DNA of 64,000 nucleotides, from the NCBI GenBank assembly GCA_964016985.1, contig OZ024826.1:68168768-68232767 (forward strand). Direction: 5' to 3'. This document shows, in pieces, positions 30,705 through 40,984 of the stretch. This stretch comes from Anodontia alba. Its lineage: Eukaryota > Mollusca > Bivalvia > Lucinida > Lucinidae. Below the pieces are notes generated by a model. It was not told the DNA's origin. It saw only the letters and a list, made by a program, of their open reading frames with translations, and ran no database searches. How positions within the stretch are numbered: the first letter of the stretch is position 1; each line of letters opens with the position of its first letter. A program made the translations under genes and the position numbers.

Positions 30705-31766
30705 CAAATTTCAGCTTGATAGGATGAAAACTGTAGGAGGATTTAGCCGGAAACGAATAGTTTACTGAAATTTTCAAAGGGGTGTAACTCTGCTAATATT
30801 TGGTGGACTGTAACCTCGAAACAATATGCGTTGTTCCACATCATGGTCTAACTGCACATGAAGTTTCAGCTTGATTGAAAGTAAACTGTAGGAGGAGTTA
30901 GCCAGAAACGAAAAATTAATAGAAATTTTCAAAGGGGTTTAACTCTGCTAATATTTGGTGGACTGTAACCTTGAAACAATATGCACTGCTCCACATCATG
31001 GTCTAACTACAAATCAAGTTTCAGCTCGATCGGATGTAAACTGTAGGAAGAGTTAGCCGGAAACGAAAAGTCAACTGAAATTTTCAAAGGGGCAGAACTC
31101 TGCTAATATTTGGTGGACTGTAACCTCGAAACAATATGCGCTGCTCCACATCATGGTCTAACTATATACATGTATGAAGTTTCAGCTTGATCGGAGGTAA
31201 AATGTAGGAGGAGTTAACCGGAAATGAAAAGTTTAAAGAAATTTTCAAAGGGGCATAACTCTGAAAACATTTGGTGGACTGTAACCCCGAAACAATATGC
31301 GCTGTGCCACATCTTGGTCTAACTATATACCAAGTTTCAGCTTGATTGGATGTAAACTGTAGGAGGAGTTAGCCGGAAACGAAAAGTCTGCTGAAATTTT
31401 CAAAGGGGCATAACTCTGCTAATATTTGGTGGACTGTAACCTTGCAAAACTATGCGCTGCTCCACATCATGGTCTAACTATATATGAAGTTTCAGCTTGA
31501 TCGGATGTAAAATGTAGGAGGAGTTAACCGGAAATGAAAAGTTTAAAGAAATTTTCAAAGGGGCATAACTCTGAAAACATTTGGTGGACTGTAACCTCGA
31601 AACAACATGCGCTGCGCCACATCATGGTCTAACTATATACCAAGTTTCAGCTTGATCGGATATAAACTGTAGGAGGAGTTAGCCAGAAACAAAAAAGTTT
31701 ACGGAGGGACGGACGGACGCCATACCCCGTAACATAATACATCCCATTTTTCAAACGGGCGTATAA
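30705..31766 (+). mobile_element. Family F8 Helitron-like element, 3' portion
   Basis: About seven ~159-bp units contain AACTGTAGGAGGAGTTAGCC and TTTGGTGGACTGTAACCTCG, followed by a short GGAC tract and the terminal CCCATTTTTCAAACGGGCGTATAAA. It may belong with the head at 27434; the F2 copy and AT-rich DNA lie between them. Confidence 0.75.
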
Positions 31767-32805
31767 AAACTTAAGAAAGTCACTGGACAGTGAAATATAC
31801 ATCACCTATAAATCATCAAGACAAATTTTTTTAGCAAGATTCATGATGATCACTAGAGCGTCAACAAGGTTTTCCTTTGATTTGGCCTGGTGAACTAGTT
31901 TCTGACATCAAGTGACCCAGTTTTAAACTAGATCAGAAATCATCAAGACAAACATTTTGAGCAATATTTATGATGATTATTTAAAAAATGTGACCTCTAG
32001 AGTGTTAACAAGGTTTTCATTTGATTTGGCCTGGTGACCTTGTTTTTGACCCCACGTGACCCAGTTTCAAACTTGACTTAGAAATCATCCAGACAAATAT
32101 TTTGGGCAAGATTCATGATGATTGCTTCAAAAAATTTCGTCAAAAAATGTGACCTCTAGAGTGTTAACAAGTTCTTCCTTTGATTTGACCTAGTTTTTGA
32201 CTCCAAGTGACCCAGTTTCAAAGTTGTCCTAGAAATCATCAAGACAAACATTTTGAGCAAGATTCATGATGATTGCTTCATAAATGAGACAGCTAGAGTG
32301 TTTACAAGGTTTTACACTGATGTGGCCAGGTGACCTAGCTTTTAACCCCACATGACCCAGTTTCGAACTTGACCTAGAAATCATCAAGACAAACATTTTG
32401 AGCAAGATTCATGATGATTGCTTCAAAAATGTGACCTCTACAGTGTTAACAAGGTTTTCTGCTGATTTGACCTGGTGACCTAGTTTTTTAACCTGTGACC
32501 CAGTTTCAAACTTGACCTAGAACTCATCAAGACAAACATTTTGAGCAAGATTCATGATGATTGCTTCAAAAATGTGACCGCTAGAGTGTTAATAATGTTT
32601 TCCTTTGATTTGGCCTGGCGACCTAGTTTTTGACCCCAAGTGACCCAGTTTCAAACTTGACCTAGAAATCATTAAGACAAACAATTTGAGCAAGATTCAT
32701 GATGATTGCTTGAAAACTGTGATGGCTAGCATGTTATCAAGGTTTTCCACTGATTTGGCCAGGTGACCTAGTTTTTTACCTCACATGACCCAATTTCAAA
32801 CTTGA
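31767..32805 (+). repeat. ~146-bp tandem array F, left block
   Basis: About seven units contain TTTGAGCAAGATTCATGATG, AGTGTTAACAAGGTTTTC, GGCCTGGTGACCTAGTTTTT and CCCAGTTTCAAACTTGACC. The block stops in the middle of a unit, at CTTGACC, where a LINE is inserted. It resumes at about 36822 with CTAGAAATCATC. Confidence 0.85.
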
Positions 32806-32811
32806 CCAACA

Positions 32812-34596
32812 AGGCTTCTCAATGTTGAGTTTAACTGGGACCCAGACCACCTGTCATATCAATCACCAGTGGAAGGCCCGCCCATCCCAATCACCATTGA
32901 TATGGTTAAGAAGGCTATCTCGCAGATGAAGGCAGGCAAAGCACCGGGCCCATCAGGCATAGTAGTGGAGATGATAAGAGCGGCCGGTGACATGGGTGCC
33001 TCTATGATCTGTGACCTCGCAGTTGCAATCATTCGTGACGGCAAGATACCCTCTGACTGGGAGCAGAGTTTCACTGTCTGCCTCTACAAGGGAAAAGGGG
33101 ACGCATTGGAAAGGGGCAACTACCGCGGTCTCAAGCTGACACAGCAGGTTATGAAAATCCTGGAGAGGATTGTGGATGGCCTCATCAGACAGTTGGTGTC
33201 AATCAACGATTCCCAGTTTGGCTTTGTCCCAGGCAGAGGCACTACAAACGCAATCTTTGTTGTCAGGCAGCTGCAAGAGAAGTATCTAGCTGCCAATAAG
33301 AGACTCTACATGGCTTTCGTAGACCTGGAGAAGGCGTTTGATCGAGTACCTCGGAAGGTCATCTGGTGGGCGCTGAGAAAACTTGGTGTGGAGGAGTGGA
33401 TTGTGCGACTGGTGCAGGGGATGTATGCAAATGCACGGAGACGTGTCCATGTTGGTGAGGGGTACAGTGAAGAGTTTGAAGTGAAGGTTGGTGTTTACAA
33501 AGGATCAGTACTCAGCCCACTGCTCTTCATCATTGTGCTTGAAGCCTTATCACGAGAGTTCCGCTCTGGGGTCCCCTGGGAGAACCTCTATGCCGATGAC
33601 CTTGTTATCATCGCTGAATCGCTTGAGGAATGTGTCAGGAGGCTCTTGACATGGAAAGAAGCAATGGAGAAGAAAGGACTGAGAGTAGATGCAGGAAAGA
33701 CAAAGATCATGATCTGCGGTACAGGACTGGACCTCCTGCAGAGTTCAGGCGAGTTTCCATGCGCTGTCTGTCGCGCTGGAGTGGGCAGCAACAGCATCTT
33801 CTGCAATGGCTGCAAGCACTGGGTGCACAAGAAATGCAGTGGGCTCAAGCGCTTGAAAAAGGACCCTGACTATAGATGTACATGGTGCCAGGGAACTGCA
33901 CGCCCCTTGGATGGCAGACCACAGAAGGAAGTCCAGGTCTGACCTGACAAGCTTGAGGTGGTAGCTTCCTTTTGCTACCTAGGAGACATGCTCTCAGCAG
34001 CAGGTGGCTGTGAACTTTCAACCACAACACGTGTGAAAACCGCTTGGAAGAAGTTCAAGGATCTGCTACCAGTCCTCTCTTCACGCCACCTCTCTTTCAA
34101 AACACGTGGCCGTGTGTACAGCTCTTGTGTGCGGAGCGCAATGCTCCATGCCAGCGAGACTTGGCCATTGACAAAGCCGAACCTCCAGCATCTGCAGCGA
34201 AATGACAGGGCAATGATCAGACAGATCTGCAATGTCAGGCCGCAAGACATTGTCACCACCAGGTCCAATGAGCTACTTGTGGGGCTTGGCATTGAGGATC
34301 TGGACCTCATTCTGAAGGAGAGAAGACTTCGATGGTATGGACATGTGGAACGCTCCAGTGGTGCAATCAAGACAGCCTTTGACATACAGGTTGATGGAAA
34401 GCGTGGGCCTGGGAGGCCCAAAATGACATGGAAGCAGCTGACAGAGAAGGATTGCAGAGAGTGGAAGCTCTCAGCTATCAACCCTCATGATAGACGTACC
34501 TGGAGATCTGGTGTGAGATCTGCCATGCGTGCAGCAAGCCAGCTATCTGGAAGGGGGCCCACTGATGTGGATGTTGCCCCTGTACCTGCACGTTAA
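32812..34596 (+). pseudogene. LINE reverse transcriptase with PHD-like zinc finger, one nonsense codon
   Basis: The frame is open from about 32812 to TAA at 34594-34596 except for a single TGA at 33940-33942, about 594 residues. The RT core shows GKAPGPSGI, NYRGLKL, VDLEKAFDRVPR (motif A Asp), SVLSPLLF (motif B) and LYADDLVI (motif C). A Cys4-His-Cys3 finger follows (CAVC ... CNGCKHWVHKKC ... CTWC). After the stop come FCYLGDML, ERRLRWYGHV and GKRGPGRPKMTW, the usual C-terminal region of this LINE group. The endonuclease domain is missing through 5' truncation. The annotated GTG start of the longest open frame is not a real start. Confidence 0.93.
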
Positions 34597-34600
34597 TCAA

Positions 34601-36799
34601 CAAGAATTCCGCGGAAGGCGTCATCGCACCTGCTGGCACAAAAGTTCACAGGAGCCACAATTAGAATGTGGTTATTAAATAAGTTTATTTCATTCTTAGC
34701 CGTGCTTACTTGGAAAACTGGGTTGAAAAAAATGTAGACAAAGTGCCTAGGAGGGCACATTTATTCCAGGCCAGTCCCATTCCCTCTAATGGCTATATCT
34801 TCAGCACTGACTTTTCGTATCATACAGCCCAATGATAATGGAACGTTGACGTAAAATGTGTAAAAGTCGCTGGAGCATGAAATATAGGTCAAGGTCACGG
34901 GTCAAGGCACCTGCTAATTCAGTACATCAAAGAGAAGCACAATGCAAGGTATGGTGGTTGTAGGCCTTAATTTGAGGAGTTATCAAACATCAACGTAAAA
35001 TGTGTCAAATATAGGTCAAGGTCACTGGGTCAAGGTACCTGCCAAGCCAGTGCAATGAGGTGAAGCACTATGCAAGGTTTAGTGGTTGTAGGTCTTATAT
35101 TTGAGGAGATACCGAACATCAATATAAAATGTGTCAAAGTCACTGGAGTGCACAATATAGGTCAAGGTCACCAGGTCAAGGTACCTGTCGAGTCAGTACA
35201 TCGAGAAGAAGTGCTATATAAGGTTTGGTGGTTGAAGGCCTTACAGTTGTGGACATATGGAAGGGTGACGTAAAAGGTGTAAAAGTCAATGGAGCGTGAA
35301 ATATAGGTCAAGGTCACCCAGTCAAGGTACCTGCAGAGTCCGTACATTGGGCCATTGAGGAGAAGCACTATGCAAGGTTTGATGGTTGTAGGCCTTATAG
35401 TTGAGGAGATATTGAACGTTGACGTAAAATGTGTAAAAGGCACTGGAGCGCAAAATATAGGTCAAGGTCACCAGGTCAAGATACCTGCCAAGTCAGTACA
35501 TATAGGAGAAGCACTATGCAAGGTTTGGTGGCTAGAGGTCTTACACTTGAGGAGATCTGGAACGTTGACGTAAATTATGTCAAAGTCACTGCAGCCAAAA
35601 TATAGGTCAAGGTCACCAGGTCAAGGTATCTGCTAAGTCAGTACATTGAAGAGAAGCACTTCGCAAGGTTTGATGGTTTATAGGCCTTATAGTTGAGGAG
35701 ATATCGAATGTCAACGCAAAATATGTCAAAGTCACTGGAGCGCAAAATATAGGTCAAGGTCACCGGGTCAAGGTACCTGCCAAGTCTGTACATCTAGGAG
35801 AAGCACTATGCAAGGTTTGGTAGTTGTACACCTTATAGTTGAGAAGATCTGGAACGTCAAAATCAATGTCAAAATCAATGGAGCGCAAAATATAGGTCAA
35901 GGTCACTGGGTCAACATATCTGCCAAGTCAGGAGGTCAGGGAGATGTGTCATGCAAGGTATGATGGTTGTTGTAGAATTGTAGTTGATTAGAATACTAAC
36001 TTTGACGTAAATGTCGAACTTCGACATAACAGAACTGTTAAGAGACAGACGGACGGAGGAATGGACAGACGAATGGAAAAGCGGGCACCTATGTTGCAAA
36101 GTCAGGAGGTCAGGGAGATATTCCATACAAGGTTTGATGGTTGTTTAGTCTTGTAGTTGATTAGAATACTAACTTTGACATAAATGTCGAACTTCGACAT
36201 AACAGAACTGTTAAGAAATGGATAGATGGACAGACGAACAGACAGACGAATGGAAAAGCGGGCACCTTATGTCGCAAAGTCAGGAGGTCAGGGAGATATT
36301 TCATACAAGGTTTGATGGTTGTTTAGTCTAGTAGTTGATTAGAATACTAACTTTGACATATATGTCGAACTTGGACATAACAGAACTGTTAACAGACGGA
36401 CAGACGAACAGACAGACGAATGGAAAAGTTGGCACCTATGTCGCAAAGTCGGGAGGTCAGGGAGATGTTTCATGCAAGGTTTGATGGTTGTTTAGTCTTG
36501 TAGTTGATTAAAATACTAACTTTGACATAAATGTCGAACTTCGACATAAATGTCGAACTTCGACATAAATGTTGACAGACGGACGGACGAATGGACAGAC
36601 ATACGGAAAAGCGGACTCCTATGTTGCAAAGTCAGGAGGTCAGGGAGATGTTTCATGCAAGGTTTGATGGTTGTTTAGTCTTGTAGTTGATTAGAATACT
36701 AACTATGACATAAATGTCGAACGTCGACATAAATGTTGACAGACGGACGGACAGAAAATCGGACGCCTATATAGCACCCTGCTACAAGTAGGTGCGATA
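34601..36799 (+). mobile_element. Helitron-like element family F7, copy 1
   Basis: The head is CAAGAATTCCGCGGAAGGCG with the perfect palindrome TTCCGCGGAA, followed by TCATCGCACCTGCT. About eight ~148-bp units with TATAGGTCAAGGTCACC follow, then several ~155-190-bp units with TAGTTGATTAGAATACTAAC and GACGGACAGACGAATGG. It ends TAGCACCCTGCTACAAGTAG GTGCGATA. It lies in the 3' UTR of the LINE. Copy 2 at 37302-39311 is colinear. Confidence 0.85.
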
Positions 36800-36821
36800 A
36801 AAATCTGGTTATGATGATGAC

Positions 36822-37264
36822 CTAGAAATCATCAAGACAAACATTTTGAGCAAGATTCATGATGATTGCTTCAAAAATGTGACCTCTAGACTGTTAAGGT
36901 TTTCTGCTTATTTGGCCTGGTGACCTAGTTTTTGATCCCAAGTGACCAAGTTTTGAACTTGACCTAGAACTCATCAAGACGAACATTTTGAGCAAGATAT
37001 ATGATGATTGCTTCAAAAATGTGATGGCTAGAGTGTTAACAAGGTTTTCCTTTGATTTGGCCTGGTGACCTTGTTTTTGACCCCAAGTGACCCAGTATCA
37101 AACTTGACCTAACATTCTGGGTAAGTTTCATCAAGACTGGGTCAAAACTGTGACCTCTAGAGTGTTAACAAACTAATTGTTGATGACGGACGATCAACGA
37201 CGGACGACTACAGACAGAGGGTGATCACAATAGCTCACCCTGAGCTTTTGCTCATGTGAGCTAA
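36822..37264 (+). repeat. ~146-bp tandem array F, right block, with Helitron-like 3' end
   Basis: Two to three units continue array F. A GACGGACGA tract (about 37184-37208) and the hairpin TAGCTCACC[C]TGAGC, TTTT, GCTCATGTGAGCTA (37231-37263) follow. The array is therefore the body of an F1/F2-like Helitron-related element whose 5' end was not found. Confidence 0.75.
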
Positions 37265-37301
37265 AAATGAAAGGAGTAAATATCAACTGTGAAAGGAATA
37301 A

Positions 37302-39311
37302 CAAGAATTCCGCGGAAGGCGTCATCGCACCAGCTGGCGCAAAAGTCACAGGAGCCACAATCAGAATGTGGTTATTAAATAAGTTTATTTCATTCTTAGC
37401 AGTGCTTACTTGGAAAACTGGGTTGAAAAAAATGTAGACAAAGTGCCTAGTGGGGCACATATATTCCAGGCCAGTCCCATTCCCTCTAATGGCTATATCT
37501 TCAGCACTGACTTTTTGTATCATACAGCCCAATGATAATGGAATGTTGACATAAAATGTGTAAAAGTCACTGGAGCATGAAATATAGGTCAAGGTCATGG
37601 GTCAAGGTACCTTCTAATTCAGTACATCAAGGAGAAGCACAATGCAAGGTATGGTGGTTGTAGGCCTTATAGTTGAGGAGTTATCAAACATCAACGTAAA
37701 ATGTGTCAAATATAGGTCAAGGTCACTGGGTCAAGGTACCTGCCAAGCCAGTGCAATGAGGTGAAGCACTATGCAAGGTTTAGTGGTTGTAGGTCTTATA
37801 TTTGAGGAGATACTGAACATCAATATAAAATGTGTCAAAGTCACTGGAGTGCATAATATAGGTCAAGGTCACCAGGTCAAGGTACCTGTCGAGTCAGTAC
37901 ATCGAGAAGAAGTGCTATATAAGGTTTGGTGGTTGAAGGCCTTACAGTTGAGGACATATGGAAGGGTGACGTAAAAGGTGTAAAAGTCAATGGAGCGTGA
38001 AATATAGGTCAAGGTCACCCAGTCAAGGTACCTGCAGAGTCCGTACATTGAGGAGAAGCACTATGCATGGTTTGATGGTTGTAGACCTTATAGTTGAGGA
38101 GATATTGAACGTTGACGTAAAATGTATAAAAGGCACTGGAGCGCAAAATATAGGTCAAGGTCATCGGGTCAAGATACCTGCCAAGTCAGTACATATAGAA
38201 GCACTATGCAAGGTTTGGTGGCTAGAGGTCTTACACTTGAGGAGATCTGGAACGTTGACGTAAATTATGTCAAAGTCACTGCAGCCAAAATATAGGTCAA
38301 GGTCACCGGGTCAAGGTATCTGCTAAGTCAGTACATTGAGGAGAAGCATTTCGCAAGGTTTGATGGTTGTAGGCCTTATAGTTGAGGAGATATCGAACAT
38401 CGACGCAAAATATGTCAAAGTCACTGGAGTGCAAAATATAGGTTAAGGTCACCGGGTCAAAGTACCTGCCAAGTCTGTACATCTAGGAGAAGCACTATGC
38501 AAGGTTTGGTAGTTGTACACCTTATAGTTGAGAAGATCTGGAACGTCAACGTAAATTGTGTCAAAGTCAATGGAGCGCAAAATATAGGTCAAGGTCACTG
38601 GGTCAACATATCTGCCAAGTCAGGAGGTCAGGGAGTTGTGTCATGCAAGGTATGATGGTTGTTGTAGAATTGTAGTTGATTAGAATACTAACTTTGACGT
38701 AAATGTCGAACTTCGACATAACAGAACTGTTAAGAGACAGACGGATGGACGAACGGACAGACGAATGGAAAAGCGGGCACCTTATGTCGCAAAGTCAGGA
38801 GGTCAGGGAGATATTTCATACAAGGTTTGATGGTTGTTTAGTCTAGTAGTTGATTAGAATACTAACTTTGACATAAATGTCGAACTTCGACATAACAGAA
38901 CTGTTAACAGACGGACAGACGAACAGACAGACGAATGGAAAAGTTGGCACCTATGTCGCAAAGTCGGGAGGTCAGGGAGATGTTTCATGCAAGGTTTGAT
39001 GGTTGTTTAGTCTTGTAGTTGATTAAAATACTAACTTTGACATAAATGTCGAACTTCGACATAAATGTTGACAGACGGACGGACGAATGGACAGACATAC
39101 GGAAAAGCGGACGCCTATGTTGCAAAGTCAGGAGGTCAGGGAGATGTTTCATGCAAGGTTTGATGGTTGTTTAGTCTTGTAGTTGATTAGAATACTAAGT
39201 TTGACATAAATGTCGAATGTCGACATAAATGTTGACAGACTGATGGACTGACGGACGGACGGACAGAAAATCGGAGGCCTATATCGCACCCTGCTACAAG
39301 CAGGTGCGATA
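37302..39311 (+). mobile_element. Helitron-like element family F7, copy 2
   Basis: Same head and unit order as copy 1, slightly shorter. The terminal hairpin at 39282-39311 is nearly perfect: TATCGCACC[C]TGCT, loop ACA, AGCAGGTGCGATA. The 5' TCGCACC and copy 1's GCACCTGCT are complementary to the right arm. AAAGGAAT occurs at both flanks (37292-37299 and 39314-39321); see the rejected list. Confidence 0.85.
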
Positions 39312-39399
39312 ATAAAGGAATGTAAGATTACCAGAAAATAAGAAATATTTAGGAGAAAAGAAATAAAATTAGATATTTTTCACCCAGTAAACAATTCCA

Positions 39400-39588
39400 A
39401 GATTAATTTCTTTGTTCCACAAAAAAGAAACTGAACACGTGATCAAAATAGCGGGAAAGGTGACATCATACAGGTCCTCAAGGAACCTTCTGGATTAAGA
39501 CTTGAGCCGTTTTTCTGTAAAGGGTTTAAGTATAGAAGAGAATACCGGTAGCACATTATCCATAGGTTAATGTATTATGAAGTTAAAA
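39400..39588 (-). mobile_element. Solo right end of a DIRS element
   Basis: AAAGAAACTGAACACGTGAT, CATACAGGTCCTCAAGGAAC, CTTCTGGATTAAGACTTGAG and AGCACATTATCCATAGGTTA follow the same order as the DIRS-1 right ITR, with about 20% differences. It ends in GAAGTTAAAA at 39588, the same terminus as DIRS-1 at 24564. No coding part is attached. Confidence 0.75.
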
Positions 39589-40984
39589 CATCTATTAGTC
39601 ATATCTGCAAATGCCATGCAACTTCTTCCAGTATTGCCACAGCAACTAGGACACAAATTTGACCATACCATAAAAAGGTCAAAGGTCATCCTAGTATCAT
39701 CATTTCAACAAACTTAGTAGACTTTGAGTCCCTGATGCTGTATACCAAGATTCAGCCTCAAGAGCTTTCTAAGTTCTGGTAAAGAAGATTTTTAAATGTT
39801 TTACTAAATATGGGAATGGCAGCTGTCTTGTTCAATAGCACAAAACCATATGAATAAATTGTCAACATCCTTTTGACAGAAGGCCCCATATGAAATCTAG
39901 TGAAAACTGTTCAAGTTGTTTCAGAGGAGAAGACATTTAAAGATTGTCAAGGGCAAGGGCAGATACGAGGGTCCTGCAAAGAGTTTTGTCACTGGGTTTG
40001 TCACTGGGTTCGGATTATTTCAGTGCTATGTTTTATCGAACATATTTTTATTACACTTCCTCAAGCTATCTTTTTTAGTTTTGCCCCTTTGCAAAAAATT
40101 GCAATGAAATCTTGTAAGCAAGATACGAGGGTCTTGCAAAAAGCTTTGTCACTGGGTTCGGATTACTTCAGTGCTATGTTTTATCCAACATATTTTTATT
40201 ACAAACCTTCAAAGTATTCCCCCTTTACTGAAACACATTTTTGTAACCTTTTTACCCAGTCGCAAAAAGCAGATAAATAGTCTTCTTTTGGTATCTTGGA
40301 GAGACTGATAAACAGCGCTGTCAAGAGAACTTCTAGACGTATACTTATTTCCAGAAAGCATTTTCTTAAGCCTTGGAAATAAAAAGAAGTCACAGGGACT
40401 CAAGTCAGGTGAATAAGGTGGATGTTTAAAACTTTCACCTTTTCAGAAGCCAAAAAAGACTTAACAACCTCACACTTATGAGAGGAGGCGTTGTCATGTA
40501 AAAAGTGGACTCCTGACCATTCTTTGCTTGATTGTAACAAGTAAATTGGTCAATGTATATGACTGCATCTATTTCAATTTGAAATAACTCGGTCAGTTGG
40601 AAAGCAATTTGAACGAAATAAATAGGTATCGTTAGCTATTCAACACACCAATCAAGTGCAGTGAAGCATTTTAAAATAAACCTGGGACAAAAACCAAGGA
40701 AGCCTATTAGTGACAGAACTTTTTGCAGGACCCTCGTAGCACCAAAAATCTTGACAGTAGCTAAACAGTTTTACTACTTTAGTTTTAGCCATTGAGAAAA
40801 TGATTTGTCAACATTTTCCCCATAAAAATGTATGGGGGACGCAAATTTGACCATGCCATAAAATTTTATGTTCAAGAATGACGTGATGGTCCTATAAAAT
40901 GGAGTAGCAATACCGTATATGGGAAGCAGTGCCTCTTTTTTGTTTGAATCTGATCTTCAAAATTTCTATAAAGATATAGAGAGA
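39589..40984 (+). mobile_element. F1-type Helitron-like fragment carrying a mariner
   Basis: 39589-39963 and 40740-40900 contain F1-like words (ACCATACCATAAAAAGGTCA, GAAGATTTTTAAATGTTTTA, CCCCATAAAAATGTATGGG). The middle is the 771-bp mariner. No F1 head or terminal hairpin is attached. Confidence 0.55.
39966..40736 (-). pseudogene. Internally deleted mariner with TA target duplication
   Basis: The TIRs are CGAGGGTCCTGCAAAGAGTT (39966) and the complement of TTTTTGCAGGACCCTCG (to 40736). TA flanks both sides (39964-39965, 40737-40738). The left TIR plus the following ~150 bp occurs twice (39966 and 40126). On the minus strand the transposase C-terminal half is readable across frameshifts: VHFLHDNASSHKCEVV, YSPDLSPCDFFLFPRLKK, DWVKRLQKCVSVKGEYFEG. 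The spacing between Asp of HDNA and Asp of PCDF is 34. The N-terminal half is absent. Confidence 0.88.

Larger units (their letters stand above)
32806..36821 (+). mobile_element. 5'-truncated non-LTR retrotransposon (LINE), itself interrupted by an F7 element
   Basis: Sequence between the two halves of one array-F unit comprises the 3' part of a LINE ORF (to 34596), a short 3' UTR split by the F7 element at 34601-36799, and a tail GGTTATGATGATGA. TGACC is present at both junctions and could be a 5-bp target duplication. Truncation at the 5' end and an ATG-type microsatellite tail are usual for non-LTR elements. Confidence 0.8.

Noticed and set aside
28342..30777. Series of minus-strand ORFs up to 224 codons with repeated IYIENFKNLLVRNHWTDF peptides, also at 47581-49052.
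   Set aside because: They translate the ~166-bp F2 tandem unit. Unit length variation breaks the frame, there are no start or splice signals, and both F2 copies show the same artefact.
33588..34481. Minus-strand ORFs across the LINE (86 and 168 codons).
   Set aside because: Antisense of the RT and C-terminal domain; no independent support.
37292..39321. AAAGGAAT on both sides of F7 copy 2, which could be an 8-bp target duplication of a hAT-like element.
   Set aside because: F7 copy 1 shows no 8-bp repeat at its ends (only AATC near both), the repeat is A-rich and offset from the element end on the right, and F7 has Helitron-like ends.
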